Source of the DNA: Choanephora cucurbitarum
Lineage: Eukaryota; Mucoromycota; Mucoromycetes; Mucorales; Choanephoraceae
DNA: 64,000 bases
NCBI GenBank assembly: GCA_025331435.1
Contig: JAIWNI010000079.1
Span: 62,001-126,000, forward strand
Reading direction: 5' to 3'
The position numbers and the translations under genes were made by a program. The notes beneath the pieces were generated by a model. That model saw only the letters and a program-made list of their open reading frames with translations, ran no database searches and had not been told where the DNA came from. Each line of letters opens with the position of its first letter. Within the stretch, counting starts at the first letter, position 1. Positions 45,202-57,951 of this stretch are shown piece by piece.

Positions 45202-47525
45202 TTAAAACAATTGACTTAATAAAGATGATTCAGTCATTGAAGTAGTGTGGTTGGTAAAGCTGCCTATGCCTGCATCGACGGTTCCAAATCTAGCTATTAG
45301 TTCAATTACGTTGCTATTTTCTGTATCTTCTGTCATCAGAAACATAGTATCATCCTTGCTACCAACATTTGTATTGAACAGCTCACTAGCTGCAGCAGAT
45401 GCTGTGCTGTCATTTGATGCTGTACTCATTAAGAAAGCCTGCTGATACATCTCACTCAAAGTGAGTAATGCTTGTGGGCTAGGGGTGCTTTGATAAGATG
45501 AACCAGTGCTTTCGTTTATGCTTTCATTGATACTGTCAATACTCTCATTGCTATCATGCAGCAAATTGTTGGTGCCAAGAATCATGTTTTTGCTTGACAT
45601 GGTTGCTAACATCAAGTCATCAAATATAACAGCTGAAGGAAAAATAGGGCTATTGGCTGTAGACAGATCATGCAAAGTGGTAGTAGTAGTAGTAGTAGTG
45701 GTATCTTCTTCGCACGTCATGTCGACATCTTCTTCAGGTGGCGGTGAAAAGCAATAGTCATGGAAATCGAGCGTTACTGTGGTGCCTGAGTAACAAGATT
45801 GACCAGCGGTAGAACCTCGACGGCTTGTTGCCGGTACTGGCAATGCCGAAGTTGATGCTGTCGCAGAAAGTTGCTCAAATTCCCTTTGTTGCTCGGCTAA
45901 TGCTTCTGCAGTCAAAGGTATAGTTTGTCTATGCGCATTGGATGTCTGTATTGAATCTTCTGCATTAGTTTCTACTTTTTCTACAATAGGATCTTCTTTT
46001 TTGGGTGGTGAAAATGTAGGAGGAGTGCGAGGTGAGTGTTTACGAGCTCTTATATCTGGAGCAAATTGGTTCCGATACAGGTCTAAGGCACGCTGTAACA
46101 GGTTTTTCTTGTTGGCTAACTGTCGAGGATTGAGCCAACACAGTTTCCAGCCTATTTCATTACATTTCACTTCGTCTATTCGACGCTGACTTAAATTAGG
46201 CATATCTGATGTAAGTTGAATTGCTCTGGGGAATACACAATTATTTTTTCGAAAGGTCATATCGATTACATCTAATGCAATCGTTTCAATGTTGATTCGT
46301 ATACGGCATTTAGTTGTAGACCCAATATCCTCGATCAACATAGTTTTAGGAATTTTCTCATTATGTACATCATGGTGAGTCTTAACCAGTTTACTAGGAT
46401 GTTCTTCTTCTTCTGTGTTATTGTTCGTTGAGTCGCGATGTTTACGTTTGCGCAATGTGCCTTTCAGTAGCTTCTCTTGTCTTGCTACGCGTCGCGATCT
46501 CATGCTTGGGTATCTGTTACGATATGAATCCACAGCACGCTGAATTAAGCCACGCTTTCCCGCAATTTCCTCCAAATTCAAATATGCGAGCTTCCAACCC
46601 AGTACATTGCATTCTGTTTCATAAGACCAGCGGTTGCCACGGTAGGTCTCTTTAGGTAAGTTGGCTCTAGGATAAACCTATCCAATGTGGAGTCAGTAAA
46701 TTAGAAAAAAGAGAGAGAAATCCAGGAAAATTTTGTACGTACACAATTTTCCTTTTTAAACTCTTCATCTAACAAATCAATATCCACTTTGTCCAGGTCA
46801 GTGCGAATGCAGTATCTACGCAAAGTACGATGGTGAGAGTAAACAAAACTAACCCATTCAACACCTTCCTTCAATTCAGTTGTAGGCTCATGGTTTGATA
46901 GGAATGGCGAAGTAGAAGTATGCGACGTGGCGGGTGGCTTGGCTGATGACTTGAGGTTACTCGTTGTCTTCTGCTGTTGGGATATCAGATCTTCCTTAGA
47001 TTGGCTGTCTGATGGCGCCAGTGATGATAATGTTGGCTGCAGAATTCCACCTGTACCTAACTGTCCATCATTTGTATTATTGGCGTAATTTTGACTTGAT
47101 GTTGATACTGGTTCAGTGATTATCTCAGTAACAGCAGATGGATTCCAATTAGATGATTCTTGACAATTATATGGTGGACTTTTAGTATGGCAAGAAACTA
47201 AGGACAATGTTGATAATGAGCATGCAGCTTCTCTGAGTATCATATAAAGAAAGAAGAGGATACCTTGCTCAATGTTTTTTGTATCTTGATTCTGTGTGTT
47301 TGAACATCCAAGCTTCCGCTGCTTTATCTTTGTTACTGCCTGCTCGATAACATTAAGTTGTTCATTAGATAGCGATTCCAGTAGATTCTCAGCTAATTCT
47401 GTTGGGTGCAACAAGTCTTGAAGACTAAGTTGAAGTCCAGGTTTATGAGGTAATGTTTCAGAAATAGGTGTTGCGGATGATAAGGTCATAATATCATCTG
47501 TCGAAGTGGTTACAGAGGTAGCCAT
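45202..47525 (-). CDS. DUF8032-like fungal protein with two copies of the domain
   Basis: Two exons (47525-46743, 46677-45202) give up to 752 residues. A further in-frame 66-bp intron, possible around 47190-47255, would give 730. The first domain reads VEWVSFVYSHHRTLRRYCIR, continues to YPRANLPKETYRGNRWSYET and ends KRGLIQRAVDSYRNRYPSM then RSRRVARQEKLLKGTLRKRK; I recall this fungal family as DUF8032, though I cannot check the accession. A second, diverged copy follows: RKNNCVFPRAIQL, CNEIGWKLCWLNPRQLANKK and LLQRALDLYRNQFAPDIRAR. Flanks are Ser/Thr-rich and disordered, with a Thr run encoded by a triplet repeat (about 45681-45702). The basic RKRKHRD looks like an NLS, so a nuclear regulatory role is likely but unproven. 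Confidence 0.82.
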
Positions 47526-50500
47526 AAATAAAAAAAAAAGAGAGGAGAAAGAGAGGGGTGGAAATTTTTTCGAGAAAGAAAAAAGTGAATTGCAGAGAAA
47601 GAAAGATAAGCAAGTAAAGAGAAACAGAACAAAAAGGAAGAAAATGAAAGGAAAGGCGCGTTATTTATTTGGAGAATCCTCCTGCTGACTTCTAAAGTTA
47701 AAATCGTTCCTAATTGGAAATAGAGCTCAGACCCCGCTTTGTAAGTATCCAATGAGAAGTCATTTTATATACTAAATAATGCTTTTGTTAAGAAAAAAAA
47801 GGTACCGACTTTTTCAACATTTCTTTTGGTCAGTATAGACATATCAAAAGCTTGATACCAGCAAAAATTGGCTGTTCGTTTCTCTTGAATGAAAGCTTAC
47901 ATAATTTAAATACAGTAAGCCCTTTCTTTTCTAGGCCTATTTCGAGGTCAACTAAGCACAATCTTAATGATATAAGTAGTACAAATAATTCTTGAGCTTT
48001 CTGTCACTTGACACTACCATAATCGTCTCAAGTACTCGATATTCTGAGCTATCAAGCGGTATAAGCGCTATATGTATTCGTATAGTGACAATCAACATCT
48101 CCTTTACTCCTTATAAACTCAATATAGCTATAAAGTCAAAGGCGAACAGAAGCGACCTAACTTTGCTCTCTGTCATATTGCCCTTCTTAAAATTTGCTCA
48201 ACATTAGATTTAATACGCAAATGTGTTGTGAAACGCCAGTATATACAATAGCCTTACAATTACCCTCACTTATAAGGTACTTTTTATAACCCGTTGTTAT
48301 TGCCTTCAAGAATGTGTTTGAGTAAACAAATACTTATCAGCTATTTTGTAGTTTTTTGCTTCACATAGGAAAGCCACCATATACATTTCGGTATTCGTTC
48401 TATTCTCTAAATAATAAGTTGATGCATTGATCGGTTTTGTTCTTCTTTATACAAGGAAGCAATAGAGCCGTACTACCTTAGCAATGAAACTTGATTGCAT
48501 TTGAGAGTGAAACCAGTTTTTTATCATTTATAAGATAAAACCATTTGAAAGCAAGAACGCCATACTGATCTTCCTGATTATCAGCAGTTGTTATAATACC
48601 TTTGCTCTCTTTTGATATATTTAATCTTTAGAAATATATATAAAAAGTACGAAAAATGGAAAAATTGATCAACTGTCAACATCAATTGATATGTTGTTGT
48701 AGTCTACATATATCTTTTTTGACTCTGTTTGAAGCAACACTTGAAATAGCTACAAATAACTGGTATCCCAAGACGACAATGAAAGTTCTGACGTTTGTTT
48801 ATAGATTCATCTTCAACCACGTATATCCTACAAAACCAAATTCCTTCTCGTGCCATTTTCTAGACAAATATACTTCTATAGATATAATTTACGGCTTTAA
48901 TGTTATGCGCCAAATAAGTCAATGGTCTTGATGTTGAATTCATGCATTATGTAAAAAATGTCATGCATTGGGCAAAGGAAGCAAGCATGTAGAGAAAGAA
49001 AGACATATCAAATAGTTTACTATATATGTTAAGACATTTGTTTTATGAAGAAACTAGATCAAGAGAAATCATTAATGAAGCAGTTGCAAGCAGTATACTT
49101 CTATTTTTCTTCACTCCAAATTCTGCCATGATTGATTGATGGCGTTTTGGATTAACGTCTTCTTGCAACAAATCAATACTACTCTTATGCTTTTAAGAGC
49201 AGCTATGATTGTTTACATTCATTTGAAGCAGTTGTTTGAAGTAAAGCTGAACGACACAAAGCCAAGTGCCTCGCTAGTTTTGCCAACAGCGAGATCAAAA
49301 ACTCGAGCCAAAGTCTTTGAGGATTGCTAGAACTGAGATGACCGTTAGCGCTAAGGAAGACAAGATAACAAAGCAAACAAAATGACTTTGATTCAAATAG
49401 GCGCTTACCTTCGGGTTGGTTTCTAACCGATACAATAGCAGTCGTCGAACAAAGTACTTAAAGCTGCTTCTCATACAATACTAGTTGTTATTGATACAAC
49501 AGGAGTAATGTGCGTTGAGATTGCAATGATGAAAAAACTAAAGTAAAGTAGAACTAATTGGTTTAAAGACAAATATGAAGCCCAAATGACCAAAAGGCGC
49601 TACAACTGGCCATTGTTTGGACTTTAGCCAAAAGACTTTCGATAAACTCAATTTAAGCGGCTTTTCTTGCTAGTAGATATAATCATTTCGATAGGTTGTT
49701 TGCCATTAGCGTATATATAATCAGCTCCTTATTCCTTCGAGCTAGATCCAATTAAGCGATTTTGATTGGCTTTGAAAAGTAAAGTTAAGAGAGGTACTTT
49801 TTCTGAGGAAGGCTTCAGTATAAAAATTTTTGGCACACGTATAACAGTTTTCCCTTAAATACGAGTAAGTCTCTACAAGGTACTCGTGTAATTAATTTGA
49901 AAAGTATAGAAATGAAAAAATAAGTTATGATTGCAAGAATTCTCCTGGCTTTAACAGAAATAGAATTTAAGAGGCAGACTTAAGCTAGAGGGCTGATTGG
50001 CTTTCAGTTGCACCTCTTTCTAGCACCGAAGTCCTTTATAGACATATCAAGTCCGCTCTGTAACAGTTGCATTGCTGCAAAAGGAAAGTATAATAAGAGT
50101 TTAGTGAAAGGTGTCTAACTAATCCTAGCCTAATAAGCGCATTGGTAAGAGCGTATAACGATAAAATAATTGGAATCGTATGCTTTGAAAACAAATTAGT
50201 TGATTCTATATATGTAATAATTAAGAGATCATGCTTTGCTTTTTTCTAGTATTCATTTTCTGCCTTAATGGGTATTGTTTTATCCGTTTTAAGAAAGTGA
50301 ATATAGACAAGTTTTTTTTAGCAGTAAGTCCTAGAACGAATGAAGTAGCGAGCTCATTGTATGTATTTGTGTGGTTTCTTATGTATGTGGCAAGCAAAAA
50401 ATCCTTTCTTAGCTTTCCAAAAGACTATTTTAAATGAAAGTGTAACCAACAAATTTATGGCCTTTAAGACAAATTACCGTTGTGCAACATGAGTTGACTT

Positions 50501-50599
50501 ATTTTTGGATCTATAAATTGATGGTCATTTATTTTTCGGCTCCCTTCACTCTTTATTCTTTCCTTCGTCTATCTAAAATAACTGAAAGTGTTTTAAGAG
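47526..50599. other. Gene-poor region (3.1 kb)
   Basis: A GA-rich purine tract lies immediately upstream of the DUF8032-like gene (about 47529-47650). The remainder is AT-rich. The plus ORF at 48656-48931 has a TATA-like run only about 20 bp before its start and no splice or domain support. No RNA gene or repeat element recognised. Confidence 0.5.
50512..50518 (+). promoter_or_regulatory. TATA box of the Kre9-like gene
   Basis: CTATAAATTG about 80 bp before the start codon at 50600. Confidence 0.55.
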
Positions 50600-51218
50600 A
50601 TGAAGTTCACTATTGTATCATATCTTATTGCCTTGATGGTTACTGTTCAAGTAGCCATGGCTGATGTCTTCTCTCAACTTCAATTTATGAAGATTGAATC
50701 ACCCACCAACAACCAGAATGTCAGACCAGGCGAGTCTGTTGTCATCAAATATGCTATGCAACCTTTAGTTTATAGTACGTAGTCTTAAGTGCATCAATCG
50801 AGATAAGCAATAATTGTCTTTCTCCATCCATTTTGATTTTGTCAAAGCAAGAAAAAAAAAAGCTAACGCACAATATGTTTAGAACAAGTCTCCAATGGCA
50901 TGGCAAAGTCGCTCAAAATCAATTTCCATAAGAGAGCTGGCAACACTAAACAAGAATTGGTTCAGGAAGACGTTGTTCGTAAATGGTAAAATCGCAACAG
51001 CAATTTGATAAGCTTTCTTGTTTTATTTAAACTCATATAATCTCTCGTCTAGTCCTGTTGCTGCCCTCGAAAGCAAGTTCAAAACTTACAAGACTACTTG
51101 GACAGTTCCTTCAAACACTGCCCCTGGCTCTTATGCTTTAGATTTCGTTGAACTTGTTCAACTTCGCCGTGGCCAAATGACTGCTTCTGAAACTGTCAAG
51201 TTGAACGTTGTAGGTTAA
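50600..51218 (+). CDS. Small secreted protein with Kre9/Knh1-like Ig-fold domain
   Basis: Three exons (50600-50774, 50883-50985, 51053-51218) give 147 residues. A signal peptide (MKFTIVSYLIALMVTVQVAM|AD) precedes a single small domain. It begins FMKIESPTNNQNVRPGESVV and ends APGSYALDFVELVQLRRGQM, which fits the Ig-like N-terminal domain of Kre9/Knh1-type cell-wall proteins (opening xITSPTxGxxxxxGxxVxIxW, closing GxYxLxL). There is no Ser/Thr-rich stalk or GPI signal, so it should be released to the wall or medium. Family assignment is by pattern only. The surrounding DNA is gene-poor. Confidence 0.72.
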
Positions 51219-51638
51219 TCACCTAATGAAGCTGCTTAGCAAATTAGAAATATATCCAAGCAATACATAACTAAAGAGAAAATCAATGGCTCTCCTGATA
51301 ATTCCTTCTCTTGAGATTAATACTATCCCCTGATAATGATAAATAAAGAAAAGTCTAGTTACTCAGGATTTTTTTTTTTCTAATTCCTCTGGTTTCTTTT
51401 CGTCTTTTTTCTTTGGGCTGTAGTCTATAGGTTGCACAGCTCTAATTATGAAAGGGCAGAAAAAACATTGTAAAAAGCAGCACAGACAACATGCATAGCT
51501 TGTTTGAAATCGCGTCACTTGAGTCTTTTGTCATTTTAACCCCTTGTGGTACAAGTATCGCGTTTCAAACGATGTTTGCCTTTGTTCTTTTTTTTTGTTT
51601 TTTCTTTTCTTTCCTGTGCGTCATTTCGTTTGAAAGTC
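51219..51638. other. Intergenic, promoter of the ABC transporter
   Basis: 420 bp; T-rich runs before the ABC transporter ATG at 51639 (about 51586-51620). No TATA box or gene recognised. Confidence 0.5.
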
Positions 51639-54600
51639 ATGTCGACAGCACCTTTTTGTGGATGGCCAGACGGACAGGGCAAAAAGGAGTTAATGACAGA
51701 ATATCCATTTGAGATAAACTCTTGTTACCGAGAGACGTAAGCTCAATAAGTTTCTTATTATAAATTCAGGAACATAAAAAATAGAAACATTAACTGACGC
51801 CCTGTTAGTATTCTTGATGGGGCATTGCCTGTTATTTTCTTCATAATGTCATGTCTTGCTTTCATTTTCTATCAGCCAAAAACACCTTTAATTCATCCGA
51901 GACACCCAAGCGACCTTCTTCGATTACCAACTTCAAAAGCAGTTTCTGTGTTTAGGCGAAGTTTGGTTCTGTTGGTATTAACATTGTTAGAAATCAGTAG
52001 CTTGGCATTTTTGTTTGCCTGGAGATTAGAAAGCGTAATTCTGGAAAGATCAAAAAAACCTCCAACTTCAGAACCCTCACCTCCTCTGTATCAACTAGTT
52101 GATCCTTGCCTTGCTTGCTTGCCTAGAGTAAGTCTATTTTTCTCGGCCAAGCTCAAGAGATTAAGTTAAACTTTGTGTGCTTAGATTTACATTCTCATAC
52201 TTGTCATCAAATCTTTCACTACACCAGAAAACCCATTGGACTCATCTAAATTCACTCGTTACAGCTATCACTTTGTGATATTTTATTCACTGATATTAGT
52301 TTCAGCCATCATACGTGTGGGTGATTACTTTTTGACCAGCAACAACTGGTACATCTCATCTTCGATTGAACAGTCATTCGCATTGATTGATGTCGTCCTT
52401 TGCACACTTCTTTGGTATGTAATCATGACATCGCCTACTGAACTCGATCAAGCAGAATTGGTGGATTTTGATGATGATGAGGACGGTGTTCTTGTATTGT
52501 TTGACGGCCGTGTAGTCCGAAATGTAAGTCTTGATGAAGTAGAAATTATACTGGTTTTAGGCTTGTCTATAAAGCAATGCACTAAAAGTATGTTTGACAG
52601 GGCCGGATTCTTAGTCTGGAGTCATCTGCATCGCCCATGTCTTCCTTGACGTTTAGCTGGATGAACTCGCTCTTAAAAACAGCATATGTTTCTCGCTTGA
52701 CATCAGATATGCTTTGGACATTACCTGTTCGACAGCGCGCCAAAGAGAATTTCAGATTTTTTGCTCAAACAAAACGTTCAATTAGAGTGACATCTGGCTC
52801 CATTTTAAAGCGCCTTTACATAGCCAATAGAAAGATTGTTTGGTGGCAATTCATCACAGCTATTAGTGCTGTTATTTTTCATTATGCTAACCCACTCTTT
52901 CTGTACTTCTTGTTGAGCCATATCGAGCAAAGCAAACACGAAAACCAAAAGCAGATGATTCAGGAAGTTGGTTTGATGTATTGTATTGCATTATTTATAT
53001 GTAATGTGACCAGTACTGTAGTAGCATCGCAAACACTATTATGGGGACGAAGATGGCATGTTGCCGTTATCAATATGCTCAGCTCAGAAACATATGCTCA
53101 TGCACTTCGCCTCAAAGGCAGGCATACAAAGCCTTTGCAGCGAGAATCAAGTGAGGCTGAAGAAGAGGAGGATGAGAATGATGAGGATTACATACACCAA
53201 AAAACCAGTCTTATGAGTCAAGACACCGAGCGGCTCGCTGAATTAGCGTCCTATCTTCATGTAAGGCACTTTGTTTACTGAAAAAAGGAAGAGGGTAGTA
53301 TGAAAGAAGGAGAACTAAATAGTCGCATCCGTATATGGGTATAAAGATATTTTATACATGCCCGCTTGAGATCATAGCCGGCGTGGTATTTTTGTATCAG
53401 CTCCTTGGTAGTTCGTTTCTTGTTGGATTGATCGTTATGGTCGTAGCATTGCCATCCACGCATTACATAAGCCGACGCTTAATGATTGCTCAAGTGCATT
53501 TGTCTGATGCTAAATCATGGCGGTTAAGACTGATCCGCGAACTTTGTGAAGGTATCAAAACAATTAAGTTTTTAGCCTCTGAACGCCGTTGGGAGCAAGT
53601 CATAATGGTATGCAAGCAGTGTTCAAAGTTATTGTTGTCACCATAATTTCGATTGCGTACATTTATCCATCTTTTCTTTTTTTTGTGAAATAGAGTGCGC
53701 GAGCCGATGAATTAGTCAAGCTGATCAAGTTGTATACACAAAACACTTTGCTTGGCTTGATTTGGTTTGCTACACCTGTGTTTGTTACTACTATATCTTT
53801 TGCATGGTACACCATAGTACAAAAAAAATCACTTGATGCAAGGTAAGCCTTTTCTTTTTGACTTAAAAAGCTGTCCAAATTGAGACGAAATGACCAGCAT
53901 CACTGATTTGGTCCATTTTATTTAGCACTGCTTTTGTAAGTATTGTTTTGTTTGGTATGCTACGTGATCCTTTGAATGTGCTGCCGCAAGCATTTATGGC
54001 TTATAACGATGCTAAAACTAGCTTAAGCCATATCACCACCTTCCTTAATACTGAAGTAAAGCAAGATAATCCAATTTTTCATGAGCAACAGACATATTGT
54101 GAGCAGGTCAAAGTTGGATTTGAGTCAGATCACTCCGTTTTTAAATGGGCATCCGAAATGTCATTTGGTGAAGAGCACCAACACCGACAGCATCAACATC
54201 AACACCAGCTCGGTAAGCAGTATGACACATTTGCGCCTTCTCTACCGCACACAGAAAGACCATCGAGAAGCAGAACTGTAACGTATGGTTCTACTGCTTC
54301 TACACCTTTAGCATTTAGTCCAGCCGAAACAAACTTAAACACGGCCTCGTTTCGCTTGGTGATAGATCAATCCTTCTTGTTCCCTACAGGGAAATTGTCC
54401 ATTATATCGGGATCATCACAAAGTGGCAAGACAAGTCTTTTGGCAGCACTCTTAGGCGATATGACCATGATAGCTGGGGATAAGGTACCTCTCCTACCAT
54501 CTCGCTTTCTGTATCAACAGCAAGGTTTGGTTAGAGATGGCTCGCTTTATCTTCATAAAGTCGCCTATGTATCACAAACGCCTTGGATAGAACATGGTAC

Positions 54601-57600
54601 TATTCGTGAAAACATCCTGTTCTTTGAGCCTTGGGATGATACAAGATACAGAACTGTACTACATCAATGTGATCTTCTAAGAGACCTTTCTTTGTTTGAT
54701 AATGGTGATTTGACACTGGCTACTGAAAAAAGTGTTATAAGTTTAGGTAAGAAAAAAGAAACGAACAGAGCGAAACACGCCTTTTAACTATTTTTTTTTC
54801 TCCTCTTGCTCTAGACGCCTTAAAGCACAAAATCTCTCTAGCCCGAGCAGTATATTCGCGTTGCAAAACAGTGATTATTGATGATATTTTTATGGTATTG
54901 GGCAAAGCAACTTCTACCTTCATTTATGAGAATTGTATAAGAGGAGATTTGATGAAGGAGCGCACCATTCTGGTTGCTGTGACTTATCCGGATATGTTCT
55001 GGGCGAGAGATGCGCATATGTTTGTTCATATGTCAGTGCCCTTGCGCGATGAAGGACATATCCAATCATTCGAGACAGATCCAGAGCGCATTGTACAACT
55101 CATCAAGCATAGAAGAAATGAACAACAGCAGCAGAAAAAAGAAAATTTGAAACAAGAGAAAACAGGATTTGAAAAGATTGTAGCAATTGACGAGACAAGG
55201 AATCAAAATTCATTCATGAACCCAGTGCAAGCTAATGAAGCAGATGTTGTGGATGTTCTTTTTGAGTATACAGGAGGTGCTGGCAGTATCCATAATAATT
55301 CATCCACTTTGTTCGATGAAAACATCTTTGACGATAACTCTTTGATGCCTGATTCTATTGAACAAGAGGATGAGCTATCATCTGAAGAGAGGCATAAACG
55401 CCGTAGCTTTGCTCATGCCACTTATGCTTCAGCATGTGGTGGTTGGCGCTATTGGATAATGGCCATCTTGTTTACCTTGTTGGCTAGGCTGGCAAACATT
55501 TCCGAAAGTTTTTGGTTAAAGGAAGGTAAACCCCCACACTTTACTTTTCTTCTACTTCTTTTTCGTATACACCTTTTACACATATCCAGACACTCTTATA
55601 TCTTTTTCTTTTCCACTCTTCTTTTGTTAAAAAGGAAGTGAAACGGCAATTGATTAACATGATCTATATTTTCTCCTCAACAGATATGGTCCATGGCTTA
55701 CACCCAATATGGCACTTCAGATAATGAATCAAATGAGACGATGTCACTAACACCAAACCAGTATGTTCTTATCTACCTGGGGATCTGTCTTGTAGCTGTC
55801 ATTTGCAACTTTATCCGTACTGTGGTCCAATACAGAGGATCACTTCGAGCTTCAAATCACATCTTTTTGAACTTGCTACAATCTGTGTGTCATGCACCAT
55901 TGCAGTTTTTTGACATCACCCCCATATCTCAGATTATGAGCCGATTTAGTAAAGATGTAGACACTGTTGATTCAAGCATTGGCTGGCATATCAATTTCCT
56001 CTTGCAGACTATTTTTGGTGTAATTGGTGTTGTTTTTGCAGTTGGAATAATCATACCTGAATTTCTTTTTGCTGGATCAGTTGCAGGTAAGTTTGCAAAT
56101 AAGTGGCCGCTTCAATGAGCTCAACATTTTCTACTATTACTTTAAAAAAAAAAAAAGCAATCGCTTATTTCTATATCGGATTGACGTATGTACGAGCATC
56201 AAGGGAACTCAAAAGATTGAATGATGAAAGCCGGCCGCCCATTTTCCATCTCTACAGTGATACTCTGGCTGGATTGGCTACGATTAGAGCTTATGGAGAA
56301 GAATGGTCTATGATGAAAAAGATGTTTAGCCGCCTCGATGATCATATGCGATCGTTCTATACACTTTGGAACACAAATAGGTAGAAGAAAAAAAAACAAA
56401 CAGAAAACTAAAGGGTTGATTGTAATAACTAGATTATTAGATGGCTTTTTATTAGAGTAGAACTGCTAGGTGCACTCCTATCATTCTTTGTTGGTGTATC
56501 CATTATCTTCAACAACATCGATGCTGGATTAGCTGGAATTGCATTGACCCTTTCAGCTAGTTTATTAGAATATGTCTATTGGTTGATGAGACAATCGACT
56601 ACTGTAAGCATGCATTTTGAATCAGTCGAACGCATCAACGATTATATAATGATGCCACAAGAGCCACCAAGTATAGTGGAGGGATCAAGGCCACCTGCAG
56701 CAGTAAGTTTTACATTAAGAGAAAAAGTTCAAGAGAATAAGTTGTATGTAGCTTATCTCTATTTATAGTGGCCAACAAGTGCAGCTATTCAAGTAAAGGA
56801 TTTAGTAGTTGGTCTCAATAACTCTGAAGCAGATACAGTTTTGCGACACGTCTCGTTTAATGTTTCTTCTGGAGAAAAGGTAGCACTTATAGGCAGAGCA
56901 GGTGCAGAAAAGCATGCGCTTGTTTCTTGCTTATTCCGATTTATGGAACCGCTGCACGGATCTATTAAAATTGATGGTATCAATACTGCTTGGGTAACTA
57001 ATTAAGACATGATCATCGATACGATCTATATAACTGTTTTTCTGTTTCTAGATTGGAGTTGAAGATCTAAGATCACGCATTACTTTCATTTCAAAGGAAG
57101 GGTGGCTACTGAATGGTACTGTAAGAAGCAATCTTGACCCCTTTGGTGAGTACGATGACTATGCAATTTGGCAGGTGCTTTATCAAGTGAAACTAGCCAA
57201 TTCGCCTACAGATATCCATCATTCTGTAAGCATCCAAGATTTGGATTTAGACTTAGGTAAAGAGGGTTATTGTCTTTCCGTTTGCCAACGGCAGTTGCTC
57301 TGTATCGCTCGCGCTTTGTTACAGGATTGCACCAAGCTTGTTATCATTGAAGAAGCTCATCTGAATCCAGAAGAAAAAGAACTTCTTCAAGCAGTAATTG
57401 CTCATGAATTTGAAGAATCAGTAAGTCCACCATTACCAATATTTTGATTTTATCTGATACACTCTTTTATTTTATGAAGACCGTACTGGTCATACCTTAT
57501 ATGCTTCGAGATGTAGTTCTCTACGATAAGGTCATGGTGTTTGATCAAGGCAGTCTAATTGAATATGATTCTCCTGTTGAATTACTCAACAAACAACATG

Positions 57601-57674
57601 GCCTTTTGGCATCCCTTTACGAAAAAGCCGGTATTTTGGATTCGCTTACATTATATACAAATACGCCTTCTTGA
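51639..57674 (+). CDS. ABCC (MRP-type) full transporter with degenerate ATPase motifs in both NBDs
   Basis: About 14 exons: 51639-51736, 51809-52127, 52185-52523, 52601-53260, 53347-53607, 53694-53842, 53926-54746, 54815-55525, 55721-56086, 56158-56380, 56441-56702, 56769-56993, 57052-57420, 57480-57674; about 1106 residues, short for the family. Order is TMD0-like segments, TMD1 (about 52.6-54.0 kb), NBD1, acidic linker, TMD2, NBD2. NBD1 keeps Walker A GSSQSGKTS (54410-54436) and the Q-loop YVSQTPW, but LSGGQ is replaced by SLDAL across an intron, the D-loop after Walker B (VIIDDIF) is lost, and the switch His is Tyr (AVTYPDM). NBD2 has Walker A GRAGAEKHA, signature LSVCQ, Walker B IIEEAH, and switch Tyr (IPYML). 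The exon 9 acceptor at 55720 was chosen for phase; an acceptor at 55682 would keep the WS motif but break the frame. Confidence 0.85.
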
Positions 57675-57951
57675 TTTGCACTCGAGCTTAGTTTCTTATC
57701 GCTATTTAACATATTTATAATATCTACATTTTAATCTACTACAACTCAATATATACTTTAATTTGGACAAATATAATAAAACATATCAACAATTCTGTTA
57801 CGCTTATTGAACAATATGGCTTCTGTTGAGGTTATATTTTTTTTCTTACAAAATATACCGGCACAGGAGATTGCAATAGTACAGCTCGATTTATTATGTT
57901 ATTCATATGCATAAAAGGGAATATACTACACAAAGGCTTGTTTTGTAGGCT
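57675..57951. other. Spacer between convergent ABC and XRN1 genes
   Basis: 277 bp, very AT-rich; contains both 3' ends. No feature. Confidence 0.5.

Noticed and set aside
48656..48931. 91-residue plus ORF in the 3.1-kb gap
   Set aside because: TATA-like run only 20 bp before the ATG, biased AT composition and no recognisable domain.
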